Below, piece after piece: positions 54,559 to 62,600 of a DNA stretch of 64,000 nucleotides (position 1 is its first letter; each line of letters begins with the position of its first letter). A program made the position numbers and the translations under genes. The stretch is from contig JAVJVX010000006.1 of the NCBI GenBank assembly GCA_040220875.1, positions 62,001 to 126,000 of the forward strand. Direction: 5' to 3'. The stretch is from Alphaproteobacteria bacterium (GTDB taxonomy: Bacteria; Pseudomonadota; Alphaproteobacteria; JAVJVX01). The notes under the pieces are model-generated. The model saw only the letters and a list, made by a program, of their open reading frames with translations, did not search any database and had not been told where the DNA came from.

Positions 54559-57027
54559 CTAGTAACCGTCACCCTCGGGCCCGGGGCCGAAGCCGGGTCG
54601 GCTGGACGCCCGACGGGCGGACGGATGGCCAGGACCGGCATCCCCATAGCCATCCCCATTGCCATCCCCATTGCCATTGCCATTGCCATTGCGATTGCCA
54701 TCCGCGCCCGCCTCCGGCTCGCCATCACCATCGCCCGCCGGGCCGGCGTCGAGCTGGATATGGGCCGGCGGCGCGTTGCCCTGCTGGTCCACACCAAAGT
54801 AGATCGTGCGATGGGGAAACGGAATTTCGATTCCAAGTTCATCGAACCGCGCCTTCATGCGCCGGTTGAATTCCCGACCCACGGCCCATTGCTGGATGGG
54901 CTCGGTCGTGATGCGCGCCTTGATGATCACCGCATTGTCGCCGAAGGAATCGAGGCCGAGAATTTCGAGCGGTTCCTTGATCAGCGGCCCGTATGTCTCG
55001 TCCTTCTGCATCTCGTCACTGATTTCGTGCAGCACACCGGCCACCTGATCGTAATCCTCACGATACGCAACGCCGATATTGAAGAGATAGCGCGAATAGT
55101 CCTTTGTCATATTCATCACGCTATCGACGGTACTGAAGGGAATCGTGTGCACATTGCCCGAAAGATCGCGCAAGCGGATCGAACGGACACTCATCGATTC
55201 CACAATTCCGGAATGATTGCCGAGCTCCACCACATCGCCGATCGAAATCGTATCCTCGGCCAGGATGAAGCCACCCGTGATGACGTCCTGAACCAGTTTT
55301 TGCGCCCCAAAGCTGACCGCAAGTCCCGCGACTCCGGCGCCGGCGATGAGCGGCGTGATATTTACGCCGAACTGGTCGAGCAGCATGAGCGCCACGACGA
55401 TCACAAGCACGATGAACGCGACGCGCCGGATCATGGGCAGAAGCGTTTGCAGGCGAGCCGCCCGGCGCCCGTTCTCCGCCGCCTCACTGAGGCTGCGCAG
55501 CCGGCGTTCCAGCTCGATACAGAAGGCATTCCAGGCGACGATCGCCAGGGTCAGGACCAGAAGGACGGTAAGCGTCTGCCCGATAAAGTTCTGGCCGCCC
55601 GCCGAGGCGAGCCAGTCGATCGTGCTGAGGCCCCAGACCTCCAGAATCGCGATGAGGGCGATCAGGTTGATCACGGTTCGGACAGCGCCCTGAAAAACCG
55701 GCAGGAAGCGGTTGGTCCGTTCCTCGAGAGTGGGAAAGCGGCTCTTGAGGTCGTTCGAGAATGCAAGCGCACGATTAAGCGCCGTGCGCACTGCCAGACG
55801 AATGAGACGCGCCAGCAGCAGGACGAACACGCTCAGAAGCGTGGCGCGGGCAACATAGGCAAAGCCCCCTTCGGTATTTGCCAGCCAGACCGCGAGCACC
55901 GCCAGGATGTAGAAAATCGCCGCGATGTGCCAGAAATCCGACAGCCGGCTGGCCACGGCATGAACGCTTGCCGGCAGCCCGCCGGTTTCGGCCTGTTCCT
56001 TGCGGAGCCAGTCCGCCACCTGGCCCCGCGACTGAAAGACCACGACGATCAGCAGCGCCGCGATGATGAGGCCCAGAAAATCGGTCAGCGCAGTCTGCGC
56101 CGGGACCGCGAGCCCGGCCGCGCCGGCGGCCATGATGGCGGCGTATCCATAGACCGAGATCCGCACGAGCCGCTTGACCCAGACATATTGGTAGACGGCG
56201 CTCTGATCCGTCAGGCCGACGAAGCGAAGCCGTGCCGTGCGAGGCGCGTAAAACGCCCGCGCGGCCGCCGAGACGGCCCGCTCGATCAGGCTTGCGTTGA
56301 TGAAGACCAGGGCCACGAGACGGGCTTCCGCCTCGAGCGCGACGAGGGCAAGGGCGGCCTGGGCGCCGGCCCAAAACAGCCCGATCGGAATCACATCGAG
56401 AACGGTGCGCAAGGCCAGAACGAGGGCGCGGCTTCCCAGACCCGGCACGGGCCAGGCTTCCACGGTGCGTCGGGGGTGGCGCAGCGCCCATCGGGCCAGT
56501 TCCTCGGCGGCGAAGCCGGCGGCGAGAATGAGCACGAGGTATCCCAGGGCAAGCCAAAGTCGGCCCTGCACGTCGGGGTTCTGCGCGCTTTCCCAGAGCC
56601 GGCCAAGACGGTCGGGAAGCTCGATAAAGAGTCGGGCGGTATCCGCGAGCGAAACGGCGGCGGCCTCGATCCGGGCGGCGGCAGCCCGGGCGGCCCCCTC
56701 GAAAATGCCGCTCTCCGGCGCCGCGGCCGCCGGGCCGGCCGCATCCCCTTGTGCGGCCTTTGCGTCCGTCGCCTCGAGGGCTTTCAGGCGATCGAGCAGC
56801 TTCTGGCGCTTGGCATCGTCCTCGAGGGTTTCGATGAGGGCCTGAATCCCCGCCTGCTCCCCGCTTCCCGCCGCCGGGGGCGCCGCCATCGACTGCGCCA
56901 GCGCGTTGCCCGGGGCAAGGGGGACGGCAAGCAGAAGCACCAGAAGCAACAGGCCGGAGAGAGCGCGCGTGCGCAACCGGCCGACAGGGCCGGGCGGGAT
57001 CGCCATCTTCCGGTCAGGCTGTCTCAT
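54559..57027 (-). CDS. Large MscS-family mechanosensitive channel
   Basis: 822 residues from the ATG at 57027 (open frame reaches 57117). It has a signal peptide, a periplasmic helical part, about ten membrane helices, and the MscS core near residues 560-730: GAGVAGLAVSFGAQKLVQDV (pore helix), then IGDVVELGNHSGIVESMSVR and IPFPHRTIYF. It resembles the long MscK/YbdG-like types. The C-terminal 60 residues are a Gly/Asn/Asp-rich tail encoded by a hexanucleotide repeat at 54641-54702. A long frame on the other strand spans the gene and is treated as non-coding. Confidence 0.9.
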   Translation of the reverse strand: MRQPDRKMAIPPGPVGRLRTRALSGLLLLVLLLAVPLAPGNALAQSMAAPPAAGSGEQAGIQALIETLEDDAKRQKLLDRLKALEATDAKAAQGDAAGPAAAAPESGIFEGAARAAAARIEAAAVSLADTARLFIELPDRLGRLWESAQNPDVQGRLWLALGYLVLILAAGFAAEELARWALRHPRRTVEAWPVPGLGSRALVLALRTVLDVIPIGLFWAGAQAALALVALEAEARLVALVFINASLIERAVSAAARAFYAPRTARLRFVGLTDQSAVYQYVWVKRLVRISVYGYAAIMAAGAAGLAVPAQTALTDFLGLIIAALLIVVVFQSRGQVADWLRKEQAETGGLPASVHAVASRLSDFWHIAAIFYILAVLAVWLANTEGGFAYVARATLLSVFVLLLARLIRLAVRTALNRALAFSNDLKSRFPTLEERTNRFLPVFQGAVRTVINLIALIAILEVWGLSTIDWLASAGGQNFIGQTLTVLLVLTLAIVAWNAFCIELERRLRSLSEAAENGRRAARLQTLLPMIRRVAFIVLVIVVALMLLDQFGVNITPLIAGAGVAGLAVSFGAQKLVQDVITGGFILAEDTISIGDVVELGNHSGIVESMSVRSIRLRDLSGNVHTIPFSTVDSVMNMTKDYSRYLFNIGVAYREDYDQVAGVLHEISDEMQKDETYGPLIKEPLEILGLDSFGDNAVIIKARITTEPIQQWAVGREFNRRMKARFDELGIEIPFPHRTIYFGVDQQGNAPPAHIQLDAGPAGDGDGEPEAGADGNRNGNGNGNGDGNGDGYGDAGPGHPSARRASSRPGFGPGPEGDGY
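54641..54702. repeat. Hexanucleotide repeat tract in the channel gene tail
   Basis: About ten imperfect copies of GCCATT/CCCATT/GCCATC in a row, coding on the minus strand for NGNGNGNGDGNGDGYGD. Six bases per unit means that copy-number change adds or removes residue pairs without a frameshift. Confidence 0.9.
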
Positions 57028-57231
57028 CGCGCCCCGTCTCCTCCCTCTTGTTCCAGCCCCGTCCCCGGCCCCATTGTCGGATCGGCGAGCGGCCGGGAAG
57101 TTTGCCCTTCGCTGCAACTCTCTTTAGCATTTTTACCAGCTAAGCGATGAAAGCCGAAGACCCAACCCCGGGGCGACCGCGCAACCGGCCGGACGGGCCT
57201 TCCCAACGAAACCTGACGAAAGGGGCGGGGC

Positions 57232-57579
57232 TTGGACGTTACGATTTACCACAATCCGAAATGCAGCAAATCGCGGCAGACACTCGATCTGCTTCGGGAA
57301 AAAGGCGTCACACCGCGCATCGTCGAGTATCTCAAGACACCGCCGGACGCGGCGGAGATTCGACAGATCCTGACAGAGCTCGGCCTCGCCCCCCGCGATC
57401 TGGTGCGCCGCAAGGAGTCCGCCTACAAGGAGGCCGGCCTCGACGACCCGGCGGTCGGCGACAGTGATCTGGTGGCGGCGATGGTCCGCCACCCGGTGCT
57501 GATCGAACGTCCGATTGTGCGCGCCAATGGCAAGGCCACCATCGGCCGGCCGCCCGAGCGGGTGCTCGACATCCTTTGA
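57232..57579 (+). CDS. arsC: Arsenate reductase, glutaredoxin-dependent (ArsC family)
   Basis: 115 residues. Catalytic Cys in TIYHNPKCSKSRQTLDLL near residue 11, with LVRRKESAY, LIERPIV and GRPPERVLDIL supplying the conserved Arg residues. The only suitable start is a TTG at 57232 with AAGGGGCGGGG before it. No ars operon surrounds it; YffB/Spx-like relatives share the fold, but the Arg set favours ArsC. Confidence 0.87.
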   Translation: MDVTIYHNPKCSKSRQTLDLLREKGVTPRIVEYLKTPPDAAEIRQILTELGLAPRDLVRRKESAYKEAGLDDPAVGDSDLVAAMVRHPVLIERPIVRANGKATIGRPPERVLDIL

Positions 57580-57609
57580 TGCGACTGAATGACGCGACTG
57601 ACCGACAAC

Positions 57610-57639
57610 GACATCCTGAACCCCGACATCCTGAACCCC
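57610..57639. repeat. Two tandem copies of a 15-bp unit
   Basis: GACATCCTGAACCCC is present at 57610-57624 and 57625-57639 without mismatch, just upstream of the nitroreductase start at 57661. Confidence 0.88.
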
Positions 57640-57660
57640 TGGAACCGGAAAGATAAATTC

Positions 57661-58266
57661 ATGGACAAGCCCGCGATCACCATGCACGACATCAACGCCT
57701 ACGCCCGCAAGCGCTGGAGCCCGCGATCCTTTGCCGACAAGGCAGTGGACCCGAAGACTCTGGCCTCGCTGTTCGAGGCGGCGCGCTGGGCTCCCTCATG
57801 CTTTAACGCTCAGCCCTGGGCTTTCATCGTGGCGACGAAGGACGAGCCCGAGGGGTACGAGAAACTCCTTTCCTGCCTGATCGAATACAACCAGGGCTGG
57901 GCCAGATCGGCGCCGGTGCTGGCCCTGTCGGTGGCGCAAAACAATTTCGCGCATAACGGCGAACCCAACGCGCACGCGCTGCACGATGTCGGCATGGCGG
58001 CGCTCAGCCTGACGCTGGAAGCGGCGGCGCATGATCTTTATGTCCACCAGATGGCCGGTTTCGATGCCGGGAAAGCGCGCGCGGCGTTTGGCATTCCCGA
58101 GGAATGGACACCCGTCGCGGCCCTCGCCATCGGCTTCAAGGGGGCGCCCGATGCCCTGCCGGACTCTCTGGCCGAAAAGGAAAAGGCGCCGCGCGAGCGC
58201 AAGCCGCTCTCGGCCTTCGTTTATTCGGGCGCTTGGGGGCAGGCGGCAGGGCTGGCCGGCGATTGA
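57661..58266 (+). CDS. Nitroreductase-family protein
   Basis: 201 residues. FMN-dependent oxidoreductase with RKRWSPRSFADKAVDPKTL, FEAARWAPSCFNAQPWAFIV (FMN-binding), HDVGMAALSLTLEAAAHDLY and AALAIGFKG. It likely reduces nitro or quinone compounds with NAD(P)H; the natural substrate is not clear. The frame extends 24 codons upstream through the duplicated 15-mer, but the ATG at 57661 has a better N-terminus. Confidence 0.87.
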   Translation: MDKPAITMHDINAYARKRWSPRSFADKAVDPKTLASLFEAARWAPSCFNAQPWAFIVATKDEPEGYEKLLSCLIEYNQGWARSAPVLALSVAQNNFAHNGEPNAHALHDVGMAALSLTLEAAAHDLYVHQMAGFDAGKARAAFGIPEEWTPVAALAIGFKGAPDALPDSLAEKEKAPRERKPLSAFVYSGAWGQAAGLAGD

Positions 58267-58304
58267 GGCCGGGACGTTCGACCCGTGGGACCGGCAGGGC
58301 AGCG

Positions 58305-58381
58305 TGGCGCGCCCGGGAAGACTCGAACTCCCAACCCCCAGATTCGTAGTCTGGTGCTCTATCCAGTTGAGCTACGGGCGC
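58305..58381 (-). tRNA. tRNA-Arg (anticodon ACG)
   Basis: 77 bases with encoded CCA. The acceptor stem is GCGCCCG/CGGGCGC; the anticodon stem is CCAGA/TCTGG with loop CTACGAA giving ACG, the inosine-modified type that reads CGU, CGC and CGA. The T arm has loop TTCGAGT. It converges with the nitroreductase gene. Confidence 0.95.
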
Positions 58382-58727
58382 AAAACGGCCGAATTCCGTC
58401 AGGGCGGAAAGGCGCGGGGAAGCTAATCGAATAGCCCGGCCATGGCAAGCGGGGTGGGCTGGATAGGCGCAAATGGGGGATTGGACCCGCCGGGCCCGGC
58501 CGATCCCGGCGTTAACCCGACCTTAGTCGGAACGAATCACACTTCAAACTCGGTGGCAAGCCGGGTAAAACGGTTGTGGCGCATCCGGGCGTAAGGTAGT
58601 ATCCGCTCGCAACTGACTGGATCAGAAGCGTTTTCGGGCTTGGAGGAAGCCTGTTCTTGAGTCTCGGGCCACGCCCCGCGACACCTCCTGCAACGTAGGT
58701 TCGGACAAACTTAAGGTAAGCACGCTT
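58382..58727. other. 346-base non-coding region before the lipoprotein gene
   Basis: Runs from the tRNA-Arg 5' side to the lipoprotein start. GGAAC at 58529-58533 followed 17 bases later by CGGT resembles the EcfG stress promoter pattern with one mismatch. A small hairpin GGCTT/AAGCC at 58637-58651 encloses GGAGG, and a 13-codon frame starts with TTG soon after. None is convincing alone. No longer coding frame with conserved features is seen. Confidence 0.35.
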
Positions 58728-59972
58728 ATGGCCCTGTGGAGAACGCCTGCTGGCATCTTGGCGGCAGCCCTGATCTTGAGCGGCTGCTCAACGGCTTCCG
58801 ACGTTGGAGACTTCCTCTGGCCTTCCCTGGAAGGGGACGAACCCGCGGCGCCGGAAGTAGTCGAAGCGCCGGCGGAGATTCCGGCGCAACCGACAGCACC
58901 GCAACAGGCGCCCGCGCCCTATGGCGGACCTCAGGCAGCCCCTCCCGCGCCGGCCCCGACCGCGCAACCGCAATTCCGCCCGCCGCCCCCGGTTCAGAAC
59001 ACGGTGCCGGTGCAGTTACCGGAAGTCACCCCGGGCCAGCCGACGGGCACCTTCGTCGGCCAGAAGATTCAACAACTGCGCAACGACCTGACCAGCATGC
59101 AGGCGGCTATCCGCGCGCACGGCAACGAGCTGGCGCGAGTCCGCAACAACATCGGCCAGAACAGCCAGGCCTATCACGGGATCGCAGCCGCTATTCGCGC
59201 CCGTCTGCAAGCCGGAACCACACCGGGCAACCCGATCCTGGTGCGCCAGTGGAACGAGGTGCAGCAGCAGCTCGACCGGATCCTGTCCGATGTGGCGCAG
59301 CTCAACAGCCTGTCCAATCGTGCCGCGGCCGACGCCGGGCTCGCCGCCTTCCTTCTGGAATCGACCCGGGCCGCCTACGGCCTTGCGGGCGCGGTCGAGG
59401 AGGACCACCGGCAGCTCGGCATTCTCGAGGACGAGGTCAATAAGACCGTCGTCAGTGCCGACCGGGTCCTGAACGAGCTCAGCGAGGAAATCCGCCGCCA
59501 GACGGATTACGTCTCGCGCGAGCGCCAGAACCTGCAGGTTCTCTCGCTGGCGATCAAGAACGGGGAGCTGTACGGCTCCAGCCTCGCGAACCGCGCCTTC
59601 GGCCAGGGCGGCATGGACAGCAGTCTTGCCTCGGCCGAGCCCTCGCTCGGGTCCTTCTCACAGGGGCCGACCCGCCGTCCGCTCGTGGTGGTCCGTTTCG
59701 ACCGCGAGGACGTCGAATACAAGCAGGCCCTGTACACGGCCGTGAGCCGGGCGCTGGAGCGGCGCGCCGGCGCGTCCTTCGACGTGGTCGCCGTTGCGCC
59801 GGCCATCGGCAATACGGCCGACCTCGCACGGGGCAGCAACTCCGCCCGGCGCTATGCCGAACGGGTCGCCCGCGCGCTGGTCGATATGGGCCTGCCCGCG
59901 GACCGGGTCAATCTCTCGGCCAGCACCAGCACGGAAACCGCCTCCAACGAGGTGCACGTCTACGTCCGTTAG
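58728..59972 (+). CDS. Predicted envelope lipoprotein with coiled-coil and C-terminal alpha/beta domain
   Basis: 414 residues. A lipoprotein signal (ILAAALILSGC, Cys20) is followed by a Pro/Ala/Gln-rich linker (about 35-105), then a long helical, probably coiled-coil part (about 110-270). A C-terminal alpha/beta domain has PLVVVRFDREDVEYKQAL, SARRYAERVARALVDMGLP and RVNLSASTSTETASNEVHVY. The end has the helix-strand order of OmpA-like peptidoglycan-binding domains, but lacks a clear match to its motif. Probably links membrane and cell wall; function unknown. It ends 27 bases before a strong terminator. Confidence 0.75.
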   Translation: MALWRTPAGILAAALILSGCSTASDVGDFLWPSLEGDEPAAPEVVEAPAEIPAQPTAPQQAPAPYGGPQAAPPAPAPTAQPQFRPPPPVQNTVPVQLPEVTPGQPTGTFVGQKIQQLRNDLTSMQAAIRAHGNELARVRNNIGQNSQAYHGIAAAIRARLQAGTTPGNPILVRQWNEVQQQLDRILSDVAQLNSLSNRAAADAGLAAFLLESTRAAYGLAGAVEEDHRQLGILEDEVNKTVVSADRVLNELSEEIRRQTDYVSRERQNLQVLSLAIKNGELYGSSLANRAFGQGGMDSSLASAEPSLGSFSQGPTRRPLVVVRFDREDVEYKQALYTAVSRALERRAGASFDVVAVAPAIGNTADLARGSNSARRYAERVARALVDMGLPADRVNLSASTSTETASNEVHVYVR

Positions 59973-59999
59973 AGCAGCGGGTTTCCGGACCGGAACACG

Positions 60000-60030
60000 A
60001 AACGGCGCTCCTCGGAGCGCCGTTTTATTT
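60000..60030. terminator. Rho-independent terminator after the lipoprotein gene
   Basis: A 12-base-pair GC-rich stem (60000-60011 with 60014-60025), two-base nominal loop, then TTTATTTT. It is placed right after the lipoprotein stop and could also end the converging panB-panC transcript. Confidence 0.9.
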
Positions 60031-60054
60031 TGCAGGTGTTTGCGGACGGGCCGA

Positions 60055-60930
60055 TTACGGACGGTCGGGCAGCGCAACATTGTCGATCAGCCGGACGCCC
60101 TCGATGAGGGCCGCGCCAAAGGCCCGTGCGGCGCCCTGCGCCGGCTCCCAACGCCGGCCGGGGCGGGACAGCGTGTCGGCGAGCCGGACTTCCACATAAT
60201 CGATCCGTTCGAACCCGGCCGCCGCGAGTTCCGTGCCGGCGCGCGCCTCGGCCGCCGCAATCTCCTCGCCCGCCGCCACCTCACCCGCCAGCCTCTCGAG
60301 CGCGCGATACAGCCCCGACGCGACCGCGCGCCCCGCGGTCGAGAGCTTGGCGTTGCGCGATGAGAGGGCAAGCCCGTCCTCTTCGCGAACGGTGGCCACG
60401 CTTTCAATATCGACCGGCTGACCAAGATCGGCCACCAGGCGGCGGATCACCTGCAATTGCTGAAAATCCTTTTCGCCGAAAAAGGCGCTGTCCGGCTGGA
60501 CCTGGTTGAGCAGTTTGGTCACGACCGTCGCAACGCCCTCGAAATGGCCAGGTCGGGCGGCGCCGCAAAGTCCGTCGCTGATACCACCGACCGATACTCG
60601 GGTCGCGAAACCCGCCGGGAAAATCTCGTTTACATCGGGCAGATAGGCGAGATCCGCCGCCTGCGCCGAGAGGGCGTCAAGATCGCGCGCCTCCTGGCGG
60701 GGATAGGTCGCGAGATCCTCGGCCGGCCCGAACTGTATCGGGTTTACGAAGATCGAGACCACGACCCGGTCGGTCCGGGCCCTCGCCTGGCGCACCAGTT
60801 CGAGATGACCGCGATGGAGTGCCCCCATGGTGGGCACGAACCCTATGCGCACGTTGTCCCGGCGCCACTCCACCAGGCGGTGGCGCAACTCCGCCGCCGT
60901 GCGGACAGTCGCGATGGAAGCCGCCGTCAT
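60055..60930 (-). CDS. panC: Pantothenate synthetase
   Basis: Joins pantoate and beta-alanine with ATP. 291 residues. It has GFVPTMGALHRGHLELVRQA (HIGH-type site), VVSIFVNPIQFGPAEDLATY, GHFEGVATVVTKLLNQVQPD, then FFGEKDFQQLQVI, and LALSSRNAKLS (KMSKS-type). Its ATG is 16 bases after the panB stop, a standard panB-panC operon. Confidence 0.96.
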   Translation of the reverse strand: MTAASIATVRTAAELRHRLVEWRRDNVRIGFVPTMGALHRGHLELVRQARARTDRVVVSIFVNPIQFGPAEDLATYPRQEARDLDALSAQAADLAYLPDVNEIFPAGFATRVSVGGISDGLCGAARPGHFEGVATVVTKLLNQVQPDSAFFGEKDFQQLQVIRRLVADLGQPVDIESVATVREEDGLALSSRNAKLSTAGRAVASGLYRALERLAGEVAAGEEIAAAEARAGTELAAAGFERIDYVEVRLADTLSRPGRRWEPAQGAARAFGAALIEGVRLIDNVALPDRP

Positions 60931-60946
60931 CGGCCGAAATCCGCGT

Positions 60947-61831
60947 TCAGGTGCCGGTCTCGCGCCGGGCCGCTACCGCGGGGCCGTTGAAGCAGTGTTC
61001 CGGCCCCGGAAATTTCCGCGCACGCACATCGGCCGCATATTGTCCGACCGCCTCGCTCACCGGCCCCGCCAGCTCGGCATAGCGCTTGACGAATTTCGGC
61101 GTGAATTCCGTGAAGAGCCCGAGCAGGTCCTCGGTCACCAGCACCTGGCCATCACACGCGTTCGAGGCGCCGATGCCGATGGTTGGAATATCCACTTCCC
61201 CGGTCAGGCGACGCGCAACCTCCTCGATCACGCCTTCAACGACCAGGCTGAAGGCACCGGCTGCCGCCACTGCGCGGGCATCCTCGATGATCGCCTCGGC
61301 CTCGTCCTGGCGCCGGCCCTGGGCGCGGTAGCCGCCGAGCGCGTTGACGGATTGCGGCTTGAGGCCGACATGACCCATCACCGGAATGCCGCGCCGGCCG
61401 AGAAAGTCGATCGTTTCCGCCATCTCGCGCCCGCCTTCGAGCTTGACGGCCGCCGCGCCTGTCCCGGCCAGGATCCGCGCCGCATGGCGATAGGCCTGAG
61501 CCGGCGATTCCTGATAGCTCGCGAAGGGCATGTCCACGACGACGCAGGCCCGGGTCGAGGCGCGCACCACGGCCGCGCCGTGATTGACCATCATGTCCAG
61601 GGTGACCGGCAGAGTGCTGTCGAAGCCGTAAAGCGCCATGCCCAGGCTGTCGCCCACCAGCAACACATCGACATGCGGATCGAGCAGCCGGGCCATGGGC
61701 GCCGTATAGGCAGTCAGGCCGACGATCGGCGCGCCCGTCTTGCGCCCACGGATCTCCGGCACCGTCATGCGCTTCTGCCGCGCGCCGGTGTCCGGCGGTG
61801 ATTCCGATACCGGGGATTTATGGATGCTCAT
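60947..61831 (-). CDS. panB: 3-methyl-2-oxobutanoate hydroxymethyltransferase
   Basis: Makes ketopantoate, the first step to pantothenate. 294 residues from the ATG at 61831. It has [40 protein letters not shown] (metal site), [22 protein letters not shown] and [17 protein letters not shown]. In the last motif the usual G-I-G-A-G reads G-I-G-A-S. Family length is normal. Confidence 0.95.
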   Translation of the reverse strand: MSIHKSPVSESPPDTGARQKRMTVPEIRGRKTGAPIVGLTAYTAPMARLLDPHVDVLLVGDSLGMALYGFDSTLPVTLDMMVNHGAAVVRASTRACVVVDMPFASYQESPAQAYRHAARILAGTGAAAVKLEGGREMAETIDFLGRRGIPVMGHVGLKPQSVNALGGYRAQGRRQDEAEAIIEDARAVAAAGAFSLVVEGVIEEVARRLTGEVDIPTIGIGASNACDGQVLVTEDLLGLFTEFTPKFVKRYAELAGPVSEAVGQYAADVRARKFPGPEHCFNGPAVAARRETGT

Positions 61832-61982
61832 GGGTGCCTCCTTTCGGCACACTGCAGTGCAATACAGCAAGCGCCCCTGTTTTACCCGCTCCGCAGGCCG
61901 GCTGCCAAGGGACCTCTCTCGGCCGCATTGCCCGGATTTCCCCCGCTTTCAGCCTTTATCCGGTCTTTCCAGCGGCAAAGTT

Positions 61983-62456
61983 CTAGCCCCGGCCCCTTTT
62001 TCCCGGGTGATGGTGGGTCGCGTGGAGGGGCCAGAATCGCTCCATCGTCAGATAGGTGAAAGAGGCGGACCAGGTGATCGTGAGCAGGCCCACGAAGCTC
62101 TCGCTCGCCGCCATCAGCCGCATGGCGCCGGTGGGGACGATATCGCCATATCCCAGGGTCGTGTAACTGACCGCGGAAAAATAGACGTAATCAGCCCAGA
62201 TGCCGGTAAACGCGCCGGCGATTTCACCGCCAAAGGCCCCGGCGGCGGCAAATTTCTCGGCGCCGTAATAGGCCAGAGCGTAAATGCCAATCTCGGTGAA
62301 ATGGGCCAGGGTGGCCGCGAGGACGACAACGACGACACGCAGCCGGGGATCGCCGTGCATTCTTGGCAGGAAGTTCCATATCCGGCGAAGGGCCTCGTAA
62401 TGGATCGAGATGCAAATCACGATCAGTGAGAGTCCCAGCCATAACCCGTTCGCCAT
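61983..62456 (-). CDS. Two-TM potassium channel-like protein
   Basis: 157 residues from the ATG at 62456. It has four hydrophobic segments. The last two flank a pore loop with AVSYTTLGYGDIVPTGAMRL, whose TLGYGD is a K+-channel selectivity filter. No RCK or cyclic-nucleotide domain is present. Such small alphaproteobacterial Ion_trans_2 proteins are of unproven physiology. It stands alone, divergent from ggt. Confidence 0.85.
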   Translation of the reverse strand: MANGLWLGLSLIVICISIHYEALRRIWNFLPRMHGDPRLRVVVVVLAATLAHFTEIGIYALAYYGAEKFAAAGAFGGEIAGAFTGIWADYVYFSAVSYTTLGYGDIVPTGAMRLMAASESFVGLLTITWSASFTYLTMERFWPLHATHHHPGKRGRG

Positions 62457-62600
62457 GTTCGCCCCTCCCCCTGACCGGCCTGCCTGCCCAAGCTCCCTGG
62501 CCAACCTGCCTGGCCGGCCTGTCCCGGCGGCCCGCGAGACGGTAGGCCCGCCGGCGCCGGTTCGCTAAGATACCCGCGCAAACCTCGATTGGGAAATTCC

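Noticed and set aside
54625-57150. 841-codon open frame on the plus strand opposite the MscS-family gene
   Set aside because: The reverse frame starts with a low-complexity Ile-Ala run made by the hexamer repeat and continues without motifs; the minus-strand channel is convincing.
58529-58554. EcfG promoter (GGAAC-17-CGGT)
   Set aside because: It is one base off the consensus CGTT in an otherwise undefined leader. It is mentioned only as a possibility in the region entry, not called as a promoter.
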